The notes beneath the pieces are model-generated. The model was not told where the DNA came from, made no database searches, and was given only the letters and a program-made list of their open reading frames with translations. Source: an uncultured Lachnospiraceae bacterium (GTDB lineage Bacteria; Bacillota; Clostridia; Lachnospirales; Lachnospiraceae). Taken from it: a stretch of DNA of 64,000 nucleotides. The stretch is taken from assembly GCA_947177445.1 (NCBI GenBank), contig CAMWUL010000001.1:1-64000 (forward strand). The letters run 5' to 3'. Both the position numbers and the translations under genes were made by a program. This document shows positions 35,448 through 44,994 of this stretch, piece by piece (position 1 is the first letter of the stretch; every line of letters begins with the position of its first letter).

Positions 35448-36425
35448 ATGGACGAAAAAAAATCTCCTTTGATTGTGTTGACCGGCCCTACGGCCGTGGG
35501 AAAGACCAGATTGTCTGTCGACCTGGCCAGGGCGGTGGGCGGTGAAATCGTGTCTGCGGATTCCATGCAGGTATACCGGCATATGAATATTGGTTCCGCC
35601 AAAATAACCCGGGAACAGATGCAGGGAATCCTCCACCATATGATAGATATACTGGATCCCCGGGAAAGCTTTAATGTGGCAATGTTTCAGGAAAAAAGCA
35701 GGGAATGCCTGGCACAGATTTACGGGCGGGGGCATATTCCGGTGGTCACCGGAGGCACAGGGTTTTATATCCAGGCATTGTTAAAGAATGTGGATTTTTC
35801 GGGAGAGGAAGGCCTTGACGGGGAAAAGGAGGAGCCCGGAGCATACCGGAAATATCTGGAAGCGCTGGCGGAGGAAAAGGGACCGGATTACCTGCATTCG
35901 CTGCTGTGCCAGGCAGATCCGGTTTCTGCAAAGGCCATTCATGCCAATAATATCAAGCGGACGATCCGGGCGCTGGAGTTCTATCATTTGACGGGACAGC
36001 GGATATCGGAGCACAATCGGCAGGAAAAGCAGAAGACTTCCGTCTACAATTCCTGCTATTTTGTGTTGAATGATGAGCGGGAAAGGCTTTATTCCCGCAT
36101 TGAACAGAGGGTGGATGAAATGCTGGAGGAAGGGCTTGTGGAGGAAGTGAAGGCGCTTAAGCGCATGGGCTGTCATAAGGGGATGGTTTCCATGCAGGGC
36201 CTGGGCTATAAGGAAATTCTGGCCTGGCTGGAAGGAGAATGCACCTATGAGCAGGCAGTGGAGGTACTGAAGCGGGACACCAGACATTTTGCCAAGCGCC
36301 AGCTGACTTGGTTTCGCCGGGAGAGGGAAGTCATCTGGGTGGAAAAAAACAGGTTTGACTATGACGATGAGAAAATCCTGGAATTTATGCTGGAAAAATT
36401 GCGGGAAAGGGGAATTGTATCATGA
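35448..36425 (+). CDS. miaA: tRNA dimethylallyltransferase
   Basis: The 325-residue enzyme transfers dimethylallyl to A37 of tRNAs reading UNN codons, making the substrate of MiaB. It has the P-loop GPTAVGKTRLS, DSMQVYRHMNIGSAK, VTGGTGFYIQALL, GMVSMQGLGYKEI and the C-terminal TRHFAKRQLTWFRR. AAAGGAGCGG precedes ATG 35448, and the stop overlaps the next start (ATGA), so translation of the two genes is coupled. Confidence 0.97.
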   Translation: MDEKKSPLIVLTGPTAVGKTRLSVDLARAVGGEIVSADSMQVYRHMNIGSAKITREQMQGILHHMIDILDPRESFNVAMFQEKSRECLAQIYGRGHIPVVTGGTGFYIQALLKNVDFSGEEGLDGEKEEPGAYRKYLEALAEEKGPDYLHSLLCQADPVSAKAIHANNIKRTIRALEFYHLTGQRISEHNRQEKQKTSVYNSCYFVLNDERERLYSRIEQRVDEMLEEGLVEEVKALKRMGCHKGMVSMQGLGYKEILAWLEGECTYEQAVEVLKRDTRHFAKRQLTWFRREREVIWVEKNRFDYDDEKILEFMLEKLRERGIVS

Positions 36426-37714
36426 AAGAAGATTTGCTGAAGGAAATGTATGCCGGCATGGGCATCAGCCGTGAGGTATATGAATACGGAGAGCGGACTT
36501 TAGCGGCGCTGGGGGACCGTTTTCGAAGGATCGATGAGGTTTCGGAATACAACCAGCTGAAGGTGGTGCGGGCCATGCAGGAGTGCCGGGTGAGCGAGGC
36601 CTGTCTGCTGGGCACCACAGGGTATGGCTACAACGATCTGGGCAGGGATACCCTGGAGGCAGTGTATGCAAAGGTCTTCCACACAGAGGATGCGCTGGTC
36701 CGTCCTCAGATCACCTGCGGAACCCATGCGCTGGCGCTGGCGCTCATGAGCAATCTCAGGCCGGGGGATCAGCTGCTTTCTCCTGTGGGAAAGCCCTACG
36801 ATACCCTGGAGGAGGTCATCGGTATTCGGCCCTCCCGGGGGTCTCTGGCGGAATACGGCGTTTCCTACAGACAGGTGGACCTTCTTTCTGACGGAAGCTT
36901 TGACTATGAGAATATCCGGAATAATATTAATGAGCATACACGTCTGGTTACCATACAAAGGTCCAAGGGCTATCAGACCCGTCCTACGCTTTCCGTGGAA
37001 AGGATCGGGGAGCTGATCTCCTTTATCAAAGAAATCAGGCCGGATATTATCTGCATGGTAGACAACTGCTACGGTGAATTTGTGGAGACCATAGAGCCCG
37101 GCGACGTGGGCGCGGATATGGTGGTGGGGTCTCTCATCAAAAATCCCGGAGGCGGTCTGGCTCCCATCGGCGGATACATCGCAGGGAAAAGAGAGTGCGT
37201 GGAGAACGCGGCATTTCGTCTGACGTCTCCGGGGCTTGGCAAGGAGGTAGGCGCCTCGCTGGGGGTGCTGAAAGATTTTTATCAGGGGCTGTTTCTGGCC
37301 CCCTCCGTCACCGCATCTGCCCTGAAGGGGGCTGTGTTTGCCGCAAATCTGTATGAGCCGCTGGGTTTTTCCGTGGTACCGGACAGTACGGAGAGCCGTC
37401 ATGATATTATACAGGCAGTGACCTTCGGCACCCCGGAGGGAGTCGTGGCTTTCTGCCAGGGGATCCAGGCCGCCGCGCCGGTGGACAGTCATGTGACGCC
37501 CCAGCCCTGGGACATGCCGGGCTATGATTCACAGGTGATTATGGCGGCCGGTGCTTTCGTATCGGGCTCCTCCATCGAGCTTTCGGCAGACGGCCCCATC
37601 AAGCCGCCCTATGCCGTTTATTTTCAGGGAGGCCTGACCTGGCAGCATGCGAAATTCGGAATCCTGAAATCCCTGCAGACGCTTTTGGACCGGGGAGTGC
37701 TGCTGCATATATAG
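36422..37714 (+). CDS. Methionine gamma-lyase family protein (PLP-dependent, COG4100)
   Basis: The 430-residue protein belongs to the fold-type I PLP family once called aluminium-resistance protein or cystathionine beta-lyase-like (COG4100, YnbB). It has GTTGYGYNDLGRDTLE, QITCGTHALALAL, SPVGKPYDTLEEVIG, MVDNCYGEF, the lysine-containing GSLIKNPGGGLAPIGGYIAG, and a C-terminal PPYAVYFQGGLTW. The substrate is unproved. Position directly after miaA is common in clostridia. The overlap with miaA (ATGA) shows translational coupling. Confidence 0.9.
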   Translation: MKEDLLKEMYAGMGISREVYEYGERTLAALGDRFRRIDEVSEYNQLKVVRAMQECRVSEACLLGTTGYGYNDLGRDTLEAVYAKVFHTEDALVRPQITCGTHALALALMSNLRPGDQLLSPVGKPYDTLEEVIGIRPSRGSLAEYGVSYRQVDLLSDGSFDYENIRNNINEHTRLVTIQRSKGYQTRPTLSVERIGELISFIKEIRPDIICMVDNCYGEFVETIEPGDVGADMVVGSLIKNPGGGLAPIGGYIAGKRECVENAAFRLTSPGLGKEVGASLGVLKDFYQGLFLAPSVTASALKGAVFAANLYEPLGFSVVPDSTESRHDIIQAVTFGTPEGVVAFCQGIQAAAPVDSHVTPQPWDMPGYDSQVIMAAGAFVSGSSIELSADGPIKPPYAVYFQGGLTWQHAKFGILKSLQTLLDRGVLLHI

Positions 37715-37824
37715 TAGAAAAATGTAAAAATAAATTATTTGATTTTTATGTACAGAAAAAGCATTTTATGTTACTATATAAAGACGTATGGAGCATGCAT
37801 CGCACGGGCAGCGGGGCATGCGGA

Positions 37825-37849
37825 ATCAGGTGTTTCGCAGACACCTGAT
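37825..37849 (+). terminator. Hairpin in the leader of the radC-mre operon
   Basis: ATCAGGTGT (37825-37833) and ACACCTGAT (37841-37849) pair perfectly around TTCGCAG. No T-run follows. It lies in the 166-base gap between the lyase-family gene and the DUF4321 gene, next to two GCATGC palindromes, and may be part of a structured mRNA leader or the end of the upstream operon. Confidence 0.45.
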
Positions 37850-37880
37850 GAAAATACAAAAGAAAGGATGAGGAATTGTT

Positions 37881-38120
37881 TTGAAGAAAGTCAACTGGGT
37901 ATTGGTGCTGCTGGTGCTGGTGGGGTTTGTGATCGGCAGGTTTATCGGCACATATTTTGAGGGCACCTTTCTGAACTATGGGCAGTCCTTTGGGCTGAGC
38001 ACACCTGTGGTTCTGGATCTGGGTTTCTTTGTCCTCACCTTCGGGCTGACGATACAGATCACCATCGCAAGCGTGGTGGGTGTGATCATCGCCCTGGTGG
38101 TATACCGCTTTATCAGATAA
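37881..38120 (+). CDS. DUF4321-family small membrane protein
   Basis: The 79-residue protein has two hydrophobic segments (about 6-24 and 43-76) and the blocks VLVGFVIGRFIG and LDLGFFVLTFGLTIQITIASVVG. This pattern is shared by DUF4321 proteins of clostridia, which often precede radC and mreB. Their function is unknown. The start is TTG 37881 with GAGG eight bases upstream. It is the first gene of the shape/division operon. Confidence 0.8.
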   Translation: MKKVNWVLVLLVLVGFVIGRFIGTYFEGTFLNYGQSFGLSTPVVLDLGFFVLTFGLTIQITIASVVGVIIALVVYRFIR

Positions 38121-38152
38121 GATGCGTCGGAGAAGGCTGGAAAAGGAGACGC

Positions 38153-38872
38153 ATGAAAACAGAAAAAAGAAATACCCTGCAGGAGCTTCCTTATGAGAGG
38201 TTTCTGCGTTTCGGGCCGGAAAATCTTACGGAGGCAGAGCTGCTGGCCATCATTATCCGTACCGGCACCAGGGAGAGGAACGCGCTTCAGGTGGCGGAGC
38301 AGGTGCTGCAGCTGGCCAGATATCCCAAACGGGGACTTCTGGGGCTTTACGACGTATCTCTGGAGGATCTGAAGTCCGTCAAGGGAATCGGAGACGTTAA
38401 GGCAGTGCGGCTGAAGTGTCTCACCGAATTATCCATGCGGATGAGCGCCGCCAGGGCTGTCAGCGGGGCGAAGCTCACCAGGTCCTCCCAGGCGGCGGAG
38501 TACTTTATGGAAAGGCTTCGTCACAGGGACACGGAATGTGTCATTTTGGTGTGCCTGGATGCAAAGGGACAGATCATCAGAGAAAAAAAGCTCTCTGATG
38601 GCAGCGTGAATGTTTCACTGATTTCTCCCAGAGAGGTTTTTCTGGAAGCTCTTGCAGACCGGGCGGTGAATATCCTGCTGATCCATAATCATCCCAGCGG
38701 GGATCCCACTCCCAGCAGAATGGACCGGGAGTTAACGGATAATATCCGGGAGATGGGAGCGAAGCTGAATATTCCTCTGCTGGATCATATTATTATCGGA
38801 GACCGCAGGTATGTGAGCTTTAAGGAATCCGCCTGGTTTGAAAATATTGGGGATTCTCTCCACAAAACATGA
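38153..38872 (+). CDS. radC: RadC family protein (JAB/MPN domain)
   Basis: The 239-residue product has the N-terminal helix-hairpin-helix region (LKSVKGIGDVKAVRLKCL) and the JAMM metal motif HNHPSGDPTPSRMD, plus the GDRRYVSFKE end. Despite its name, the biological role of RadC is not settled. GAGACGC stands before ATG 38153. The end overlaps the upstream open part of the mreB frame, but mreB itself begins at 38934. Confidence 0.95.
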   Translation: MKTEKRNTLQELPYERFLRFGPENLTEAELLAIIIRTGTRERNALQVAEQVLQLARYPKRGLLGLYDVSLEDLKSVKGIGDVKAVRLKCLTELSMRMSAARAVSGAKLTRSSQAAEYFMERLRHRDTECVILVCLDAKGQIIREKKLSDGSVNVSLISPREVFLEALADRAVNILLIHNHPSGDPTPSRMDRELTDNIREMGAKLNIPLLDHIIIGDRRYVSFKESAWFENIGDSLHKT

Positions 38873-38933
38873 CATGAACTATGCAGCAGGCCGCGCCGTG
38901 CCGCTGCGGTTACATCGGAAAGGGGCTGTCATT

Positions 38934-39944
38934 TTGGCAAACAACGCATTCGGTATCGATCTCGGTACCAACAACATTAAAATTTACAGCAGGAGCGACG
39001 AAAATGTTCTGATCGAAAAGAATATGATCGCCATTGAAAACAAGAATACCCTGTTTGCGTATGGGAATTCTGCTTTTGAAATGTATGAGAAGGCGCCCGG
39101 AAATATTCATATTTCTTATCCGCTTTCCAACGGAGTCATCGCGGACATCAAGAATATGGAGACTCTGATCCAGTACTTTATCGGAGATCTGCAGAAGGGT
39201 ATTGCCAAGCCTGCGGATTTTTATATTGCGGTTCCCACGGATGTGACGGAGGTGGAGAAGCGGGCGTTCTACGATCTGATCAAGGATGCCGGAGTAAAGG
39301 CCCGCAAGATTATGGTGGTGGAGAAGGCCGTGGCGGACGGTCTTGGTCTGGACATCGACGTAAAAAATTCCCAGGGCGTCATGGTGGTCAACGTAGGCTA
39401 TGAGACCACCGAAATTTCCATTCTGTCTCTGGGAGGGATTGTTTTAAGCCGCCTGATCAAGACGGGCGGATTGAAGTTTGACGAAGCCATCAGAACTGCT
39501 GTCAGAAAGAAATTCAGCCTGGTCATCGGCGGAAAGACCTCCGAGACGGTAAAAATTCAGCTGAAGGATCTGGAGGCCGAGGGAAGAGGAGCCGTGGTTT
39601 ATGGCCGTGACATTGTCACGGGACTGCCCGTGGAGCGGGAGATCCCGACCAAGCTGGTAGACGAAGCCCTGGAGGAGCATTTCAACAGTATTATCGATAA
39701 CGTGAAGGTGATTCTGGAGCGGACGCCTCCGGAGCTGGCAGCCGACATATACCGGCATGGAATATATCTTACCGGCGGCGCCTCTCAGGTGAGTCATCTG
39801 GCGGAACGGTTGGCCATGGGAACGGGGCTGCGGGTCAATGTCTCGGAGAACCCTTCCATCAGCGTCGTCATGGGCCTGGCCAAGATTATTAAGGACGAAA
39901 ATTACAGATCGGTTGCCTACGCCATCGAAGGGATGAGTAAATGA
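38934..39944 (+). CDS. mreB: Rod-shape actin homologue MreB
   Basis: The cytoplasmic actin-like protein organises the side-wall synthesis machinery. Signs are FGIDLGTNNIKIYS (phosphate 1), VPTDVTEVEKRAF, VVEKAVADGLGL, VNVGYETTEISIL (phosphate 2) and LTGGASQVSHLAERL (adenosine). The start is taken as TTG 38934, preceded by GGAAAGGGG, giving 336 residues, the usual length; the frame is open back to 38838 but adds a non-family sequence. The end overlaps mreC (ATGA). Confidence 0.94.
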   Translation: MANNAFGIDLGTNNIKIYSRSDENVLIEKNMIAIENKNTLFAYGNSAFEMYEKAPGNIHISYPLSNGVIADIKNMETLIQYFIGDLQKGIAKPADFYIAVPTDVTEVEKRAFYDLIKDAGVKARKIMVVEKAVADGLGLDIDVKNSQGVMVVNVGYETTEISILSLGGIVLSRLIKTGGLKFDEAIRTAVRKKFSLVIGGKTSETVKIQLKDLEAEGRGAVVYGRDIVTGLPVEREIPTKLVDEALEEHFNSIIDNVKVILERTPPELAADIYRHGIYLTGGASQVSHLAERLAMGTGLRVNVSENPSISVVMGLAKIIKDENYRSVAYAIEGMSK

Positions 39945-40810
39945 GCCCTGTTTTAAAAAGAAGAGGGGAGAGATTTACGATACCGGGTAAATATCTCCTT
40001 TTGATTCTGACAATTTTATGTGTGCTGATGATGCTGGTCACCTTTGGCACAGACGTGTTTAACAGGCCGCTGAATACCATAGTGGGATATGCGGTGGTTC
40101 CGTTTCAGCAGGGGATCGGGAAGGTGGGCAGGTGGCTGTCCAACCGCTCCGAGGAGCTGGTGCAGATCCGCATGCTTTTGGAGGAAAACGCCAGACTGAA
40201 GGAAGAGGTAGCCGCCCTGACGGAGGAGAACACCCTGCTCCAGCAGGATAAGTATGAGCTGAACGAGCTGAGGGAGCTGATGTCCCTGAGCGAACAGTAT
40301 GGAGAGTATCATAAGGTGGGCGCCCGTATTATCGGCAGGGATTCGGGCAACTGGTTTTCCTCTTTTCTGATTGATAAGGGAACGGAGGACGGCCTGGCGC
40401 TGGACATGAATGTGATAGCCGGGGGCGGGCTTGTAGGGCGAATCACTTCCGTGGGTCCCAATTGGGCAAAGGTTACTTCCATTATTTCCGACAACAGCAA
40501 TGTCAGCGGAATGACTCTGTCCACAGGTGACAATCTGATGGTGTCGGGGGATTTAAAGCTCATGGCCGACGGCTGCATTACCTTCAGCCAGCTGATGGAC
40601 AGTCAGAATGCAGTGGTAGAGGGAGATAAGGTAGTTACTTCGGATATCAGCGATAAGTTTCTGCCGAACATACTGATCGGATATATCAATTCTATCAGCA
40701 GGGATCCCAACAATCTGACAAAATCAGGTCTGATCACGCCGGCTGTGGATTTTGAGCATCTGAGCGAGGTGCTGGTGATCACAGATATGAAGCAGTCTGC
40801 CGGAGAGTAG
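39941..40810 (+). CDS. mreC: Rod shape-determining protein MreC
   Basis: The 289-residue protein has a short cytoplasmic N-terminus, one transmembrane helix (about 15-36), a coiled coil (about 65-110, LLEENARLKEEVAALTEEN) and the two-part beta domain with GRDSGNWFSSFLIDKG and GLVGRITSVGPNWAKVTSI. It links the cytoplasmic MreB to the wall enzymes. Overlapping start with mreB; mreD follows after 27 bases. Confidence 0.95.
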   Translation: MSPVLKRRGERFTIPGKYLLLILTILCVLMMLVTFGTDVFNRPLNTIVGYAVVPFQQGIGKVGRWLSNRSEELVQIRMLLEENARLKEEVAALTEENTLLQQDKYELNELRELMSLSEQYGEYHKVGARIIGRDSGNWFSSFLIDKGTEDGLALDMNVIAGGGLVGRITSVGPNWAKVTSIISDNSNVSGMTLSTGDNLMVSGDLKLMADGCITFSQLMDSQNAVVEGDKVVTSDISDKFLPNILIGYINSISRDPNNLTKSGLITPAVDFEHLSEVLVITDMKQSAGE

Positions 40811-40837
40811 GCGGGCTGGATATGGCCGGGAGGAATT

Positions 40838-41356
40838 ATGCTCAGAAAAGGGATTGTGTTTTTATTTATATTGATCAGCTTTATTCTGCAGTGCAGCGTG
40901 TTCGGAAGCCTTGCCTTTGCGGGAATCATTCCGAACCTGATGGTGATTCTCACATCCTCTTTCGGTTTTATGCGGGGAGAAAAGGAAGGGCTGGTCATTG
41001 GTTTTTTCTGCGGTCTTCTGACAGATATCTTTTTTGGCAATTTTCTTGGATTCTACGCCCTGGTGCTGATGTACATAGGTTATCTGAACGGTAAATTCAG
41101 CAGAATATTTTATCCGGAGGATCTGAAGCTTCCCATAGCGCTGATCATTGTCAGTGACCTGTCCTACGGGGTGATCTGCTATGTTTTAATGTTTCTGCTG
41201 AGGAGGCGGTTTGAGTTTATTTATTATTTTTCTCATATTATACTGCCGGAAATGTTATACACTATTGTAGTTACTATCTTCCTGTACCCGTTGATTCTGA
41301 AAGTGAACGAGAAGCTGGAAGCAAGGGAAAAAAGGAGAGCACAGAAATTTGTTTGA
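40838..41356 (+). CDS. mreD: Rod shape-determining protein MreD
   Basis: A small integral membrane protein (172 residues, about five to six helices) with the family-like GEKEGLVIGFFCGLLTDIFFGNFLGFYAL. It works with MreB and MreC in the elongation complex. GGGAGG lies before ATG 40838. The stop overlaps the TTG start of the PBP2 gene. Confidence 0.93.
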   Translation: MLRKGIVFLFILISFILQCSVFGSLAFAGIIPNLMVILTSSFGFMRGEKEGLVIGFFCGLLTDIFFGNFLGFYALVLMYIGYLNGKFSRIFYPEDLKLPIALIIVSDLSYGVICYVLMFLLRRRFEFIYYFSHIILPEMLYTIVVTIFLYPLILKVNEKLEAREKRRAQKFV

Positions 41357-44234
41357 TGAATTAAAGGACAAGCTTATAGGGATCATAACCAGCAGATTGA
41401 CTGTTTTTACCCTGGTTTTTTTTGCCCTGGGCGCCATTCTCATTTATCGGTGCTTTGATTTACAGATCGTCCGGGGAGAAGAATATCTGGAGGATTTTGC
41501 CCTGCAGATCGAAAAGACCCGGGACATTGCCAGTACCAGAGGAAATATTTATGACAGAAACGGTAATGTGATGGCCTATAATGAACTGGCATATTCCGTC
41601 AAAATAGAGGATGTGTTTGAGACCAACCGTCAGAAAAATTCCAGGGTAAACGAGACGGTGATGCGTCTGATTCAGATGATTGAGAAAAACGGCGATCATG
41701 TGATCACGGATTTCAGAATTGTTCTCAACGAGGACAATGAATTTGAATATTCGGTGGAGGGGACAAGCCTTTTACGTTTTTTGGCCGATGTCTACGGCAG
41801 AAAGACAGTAGGCGAACTGAAGCCGGAGGAGCAGACGGCGACTCCTCTGGAGATTATGGAGTTTTTAAGCCGTCCAAGCGGTTTTGCCATTGGAGTATAT
41901 GAGGATCCGGATAACACGAAAAGCACGTTCCTGGCCGGAGAAGGATATTCCAGGGAGGACTGGCTGAAGCTGGTAACCATCCGCTATGCCATGAATCTAA
42001 CATCCTACCGTAAGTATATCGGCACCACCGTGGCGACCAATGTCTGCCGTGAGACAGTCGCTGTCATCATGGAAAATTCTGCGGAGCTTCCCGGTGTTTC
42101 CATTGTGGAGGACACGGTTCGTCGATATGTGGACAGTGAGTATTTTGCCCATTTGCTGGGATATACCGGCAAGATTTCTTCGGAGGAGCTGACAACGCTG
42201 AATGAAGAGCTGGCAGCCCAGGGCATGGGTACGGATACCTATAATATTAATGATGTGGTGGGAAAAAACGGGATCGAGGCATCCTTCGAAACCACTCTGC
42301 AGGGTGTCAAGGGCTATGAAAAGGTCATAGTGGATGTGACGGGAAAGGTAATCAGCATTGAGGAGCGTCAGGAGGCTCAGGCAGGGAAGGACATTTATCT
42401 GACCGTGGATATGGAGCTGACAAAGGCGGTGTATCACATATTGGAGCAGCGTCTGGCGGGATTGGTTTCCAGCAAAATATTTGACGGCAGAGAATATGTG
42501 CCCGGACCCAACGCAAGCAGTTCAGATATCAAGATTCCGATTTATGATGTCTATTTTGCCATGTTCAACAATTCCATTATCGATATGAAGCATATGGCAG
42601 GGGAGGATGCCGAGGAGACGGAGCGGGCAGTATACGAGGCATATCTGCAGTATAAGGCTTCCGTCTATGAAAGGCTGACGGAGGAGCTTACGGAGGAACT
42701 GACGCCGTATAATAAGCTTTCCAAGGAGTATCAAAATTACGAGACCGATATTGTGAGACTGCTCAACAGAAACGGTGTGATTATGTCCGAGGCGGTAGAT
42801 GCGGGTGACTCTGTCCAGGTGGCCTGGGTTTCGGAGGAAACCATCAGTCTCTGCGAATATCTCAGGTACTGTATTTCGAAAAACTGGATTGACGTGAGTA
42901 AGCTGTCGTTAAATGATAAATATTCCGATTCTTCGGAAATCTACAGCAAGCTCCTGGAATATATTCTGGAATCTATCGATAACAACACGGAATTTCAGAA
43001 AAAATTTTATAAGTATATGCTTTTGTCCAATGCTATAACCGGAAGAATGGTCTGCCAGGTGCTCTGCGAGCAAAGAGCTGTGGAAATTCCGCCGGAGGAT
43101 GAGGAAGCGCTGTACAGCGGCAGGCTCAGCGCTTATCAATTCATGAAAAACCGGATTAACAATATTGACATCACACCGGCCCAGCTGGCTCTGGATCCCT
43201 GCAACGCCTCTGTGGTAATCACGGATGTGAACAGCGGAGATGTGCTGGCGATGGTGTCCTACCCGGGTTATGACAACAATAAAATGGCCAATTCCATCAA
43301 CGCAGAATATTTTGCCAAGCTGAATGCGGACAAGGCCAATCCTCAGATCAATTACGCCACTCAGTATAAAGCGGCGCCGGGATCCACCTTCAAAATGGTC
43401 TCTGCGGCGGCGGGACTGATGGAGAATGTGATTTCTCTGAACGGCAGGGTAAATTGTACCGGTACCTTTACGGAGGTTACGCCTTCGCCCAGATGCTGGA
43501 TGCGAAGCGGTCATGGAAATGAGAATCTGACCACTGCCATCCGGGATTCCTGCAACTACTATTTTTACAATTTAGGCTATATGCTTGCCACCGAATCCGG
43601 AACCTACAGCGACTCGGAGGGGCTGAATATTTTATACGAATATGCAGATATGTTCGGTCTGACGGAAAAGTCCGGTGTGGAGATATCGGAGGCGGTTCCG
43701 GAATTTTCCGATATTGACCCGGTGCGTTCTGCCATCGGCCAGGGAACCAACAGCTATACCACCGTTGGGATTGCTAGGTATACTACTGCCGTGGCCAACG
43801 GCGGAACCTGCTATAATCTTACTCTGGTAGACAGGATAGAGGACTCTCAGGGCGTTTTGATCCGGGAAATAGAGCCCTCGATCCGCAATATCATCGAGCT
43901 TCCGGACGAATATTGGAACGCCGTTCACTCCGGCATGCAGCAGGTGGTCCAGCGGAAGAGCTACTTCAATGATCTGGCGGTGGAGGTGGCGGGAAAGACA
44001 GGAACTGCAGAACAGACCACTTCCAGACCTAGCCATGCTCTGTTTGTCTGCTATGCGCCCTATGAACAGCCGGAGATCTCCATTGTGACCCGAATTCCGT
44101 TCGGATACTCCTCGGATCACGCGGCGCAGACGACCAAGGATATCATCATGTATTATTATGGCCTGGCAGAAAAGGAGGATCTGATCACCGGTGCGGCGGT
44201 CGCTCCCGATGCAGGAGTTTCCAATGAGTTGTAG
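41349..44234 (+). CDS. mrdA: Large penicillin-binding protein 2 (peptidoglycan D,D-transpeptidase)
   Basis: The 961-residue product has an N-terminal membrane helix (about 16-36), a dimerisation domain (STRGNIYDRNGNVMAYNELAYS), and a transpeptidase domain with SxxK at 679-682 (STFK), SCN at 734-736 and KTGT at 883-886. A stretch of about 240 residues, rich in charged helices, is inserted between the first part of the catalytic domain (LTVDMELTKAVYHILEQRLAG) and the block DPCNASVVITDVNSGDVLAMVSYPG. Usual PBP2 lengths are 600-720. The start is TTG 41349, after AAAGGAGAG. It is the elongation transpeptidase that pairs with RodA, encoded further down the same operon. Confidence 0.93.
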   Translation: MFDELKDKLIGIITSRLTVFTLVFFALGAILIYRCFDLQIVRGEEYLEDFALQIEKTRDIASTRGNIYDRNGNVMAYNELAYSVKIEDVFETNRQKNSRVNETVMRLIQMIEKNGDHVITDFRIVLNEDNEFEYSVEGTSLLRFLADVYGRKTVGELKPEEQTATPLEIMEFLSRPSGFAIGVYEDPDNTKSTFLAGEGYSREDWLKLVTIRYAMNLTSYRKYIGTTVATNVCRETVAVIMENSAELPGVSIVEDTVRRYVDSEYFAHLLGYTGKISSEELTTLNEELAAQGMGTDTYNINDVVGKNGIEASFETTLQGVKGYEKVIVDVTGKVISIEERQEAQAGKDIYLTVDMELTKAVYHILEQRLAGLVSSKIFDGREYVPGPNASSSDIKIPIYDVYFAMFNNSIIDMKHMAGEDAEETERAVYEAYLQYKASVYERLTEELTEELTPYNKLSKEYQNYETDIVRLLNRNGVIMSEAVDAGDSVQVAWVSEETISLCEYLRYCISKNWIDVSKLSLNDKYSDSSEIYSKLLEYILESIDNNTEFQKKFYKYMLLSNAITGRMVCQVLCEQRAVEIPPEDEEALYSGRLSAYQFMKNRINNIDITPAQLALDPCNASVVITDVNSGDVLAMVSYPGYDNNKMANSINAEYFAKLNADKANPQINYATQYKAAPGSTFKMVSAAAGLMENVISLNGRVNCTGTFTEVTPSPRCWMRSGHGNENLTTAIRDSCNYYFYNLGYMLATESGTYSDSEGLNILYEYADMFGLTEKSGVEISEAVPEFSDIDPVRSAIGQGTNSYTTVGIARYTTAVANGGTCYNLTLVDRIEDSQGVLIREIEPSIRNIIELPDEYWNAVHSGMQQVVQRKSYFNDLAVEVAGKTGTAEQTTSRPSHALFVCYAPYEQPEISIVTRIPFGYSSDHAAQTTKDIIMYYYGLAEKEDLITGAAVAPDAGVSNEL

Positions 44235-44244
44235 GAGGAATGAG

Positions 44245-44916
44245 ATGAAAGAGGCTGTGTTGATCAAAAGCTTTCCCAACGGAATCACCCTTCGTCTGGA
44301 CGGAGAGCTTCCCTTTGAAGAACTGCTGACAGAAATCAACTATAAGTTTTCCGAGGCCAGGGCTTTTTTCGGAAAGGTATCCATGGCGCTTTCCATTGAA
44401 GGAAGAGAGGTGTCGGGGCCCGAGGAGATCAGAATCCTGGACGCAATTCAGAGCAGCAGTGATGTGAAAATTATTTGCATTGTAGGAAGGGACGAAGCGA
44501 CCAACAAGAACTTTATACGGGCCCTGGCCCACATGGAAAAAAAGCTCTCCGGGGGCGATGACGGCCAGTTTTTTAAAGGCAGTCTGAAAAACAAGGAGGT
44601 GCTGGAAACGGAAAACAGTATTATCGTGCTGGGGGATGTGTATCCGGGCAGCGCGGTGATCAGCGCCAGAAACGTCATTATCCTGGGCGGGCTTTACGGA
44701 GAGGCTTATGCCGGAGGGAACGGCAGGGAAGGAGCATTTGTAGCAGCGCTTGAAATGGAGCCGGAAAGAATTAAAATCGGCGATTTCAAATATAAACCGA
44801 CTGCCAGGCAGTCAAAATGGGGCATCCGCCCGAAGGTACAACCGAAAATTGCATATGTGAAAAACAATAAGATAACCTTTGACGGACTTACGAAAGATTT
44901 GCTGAGCACCTTCTAG
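44245..44916 (+). CDS. minC: Septum site-determining protein MinC
   Basis: The 223-residue protein inhibits FtsZ ring assembly away from mid-cell. The N-terminal half is the FtsZ-acting domain; the C-terminal half is the beta-helix with IIVLGDVYPGSAVISARNVIILGGLYGEAYAG, which binds MinD. AGGAGG precedes ATG 44245, only 10 bases after the PBP2 gene. Confidence 0.95.
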   Translation: MKEAVLIKSFPNGITLRLDGELPFEELLTEINYKFSEARAFFGKVSMALSIEGREVSGPEEIRILDAIQSSSDVKIICIVGRDEATNKNFIRALAHMEKKLSGGDDGQFFKGSLKNKEVLETENSIIVLGDVYPGSAVISARNVIILGGLYGEAYAGGNGREGAFVAALEMEPERIKIGDFKYKPTARQSKWGIRPKVQPKIAYVKNNKITFDGLTKDLLSTF

Positions 44917-44994
44917 GGAAACGGCGCCGCAGGCTGTGCGGTGCTCCCCGGAGTGGTTCGGAGGACGACAAATCAAGATTTGGAGGAGGATCAA

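Noticed and set aside
37739-37880. Sigma-A promoter before the DUF4321 gene
   Set aside because: TGTACA and TACTAT at 17-base spacing each match only four of six positions, too weak to list.
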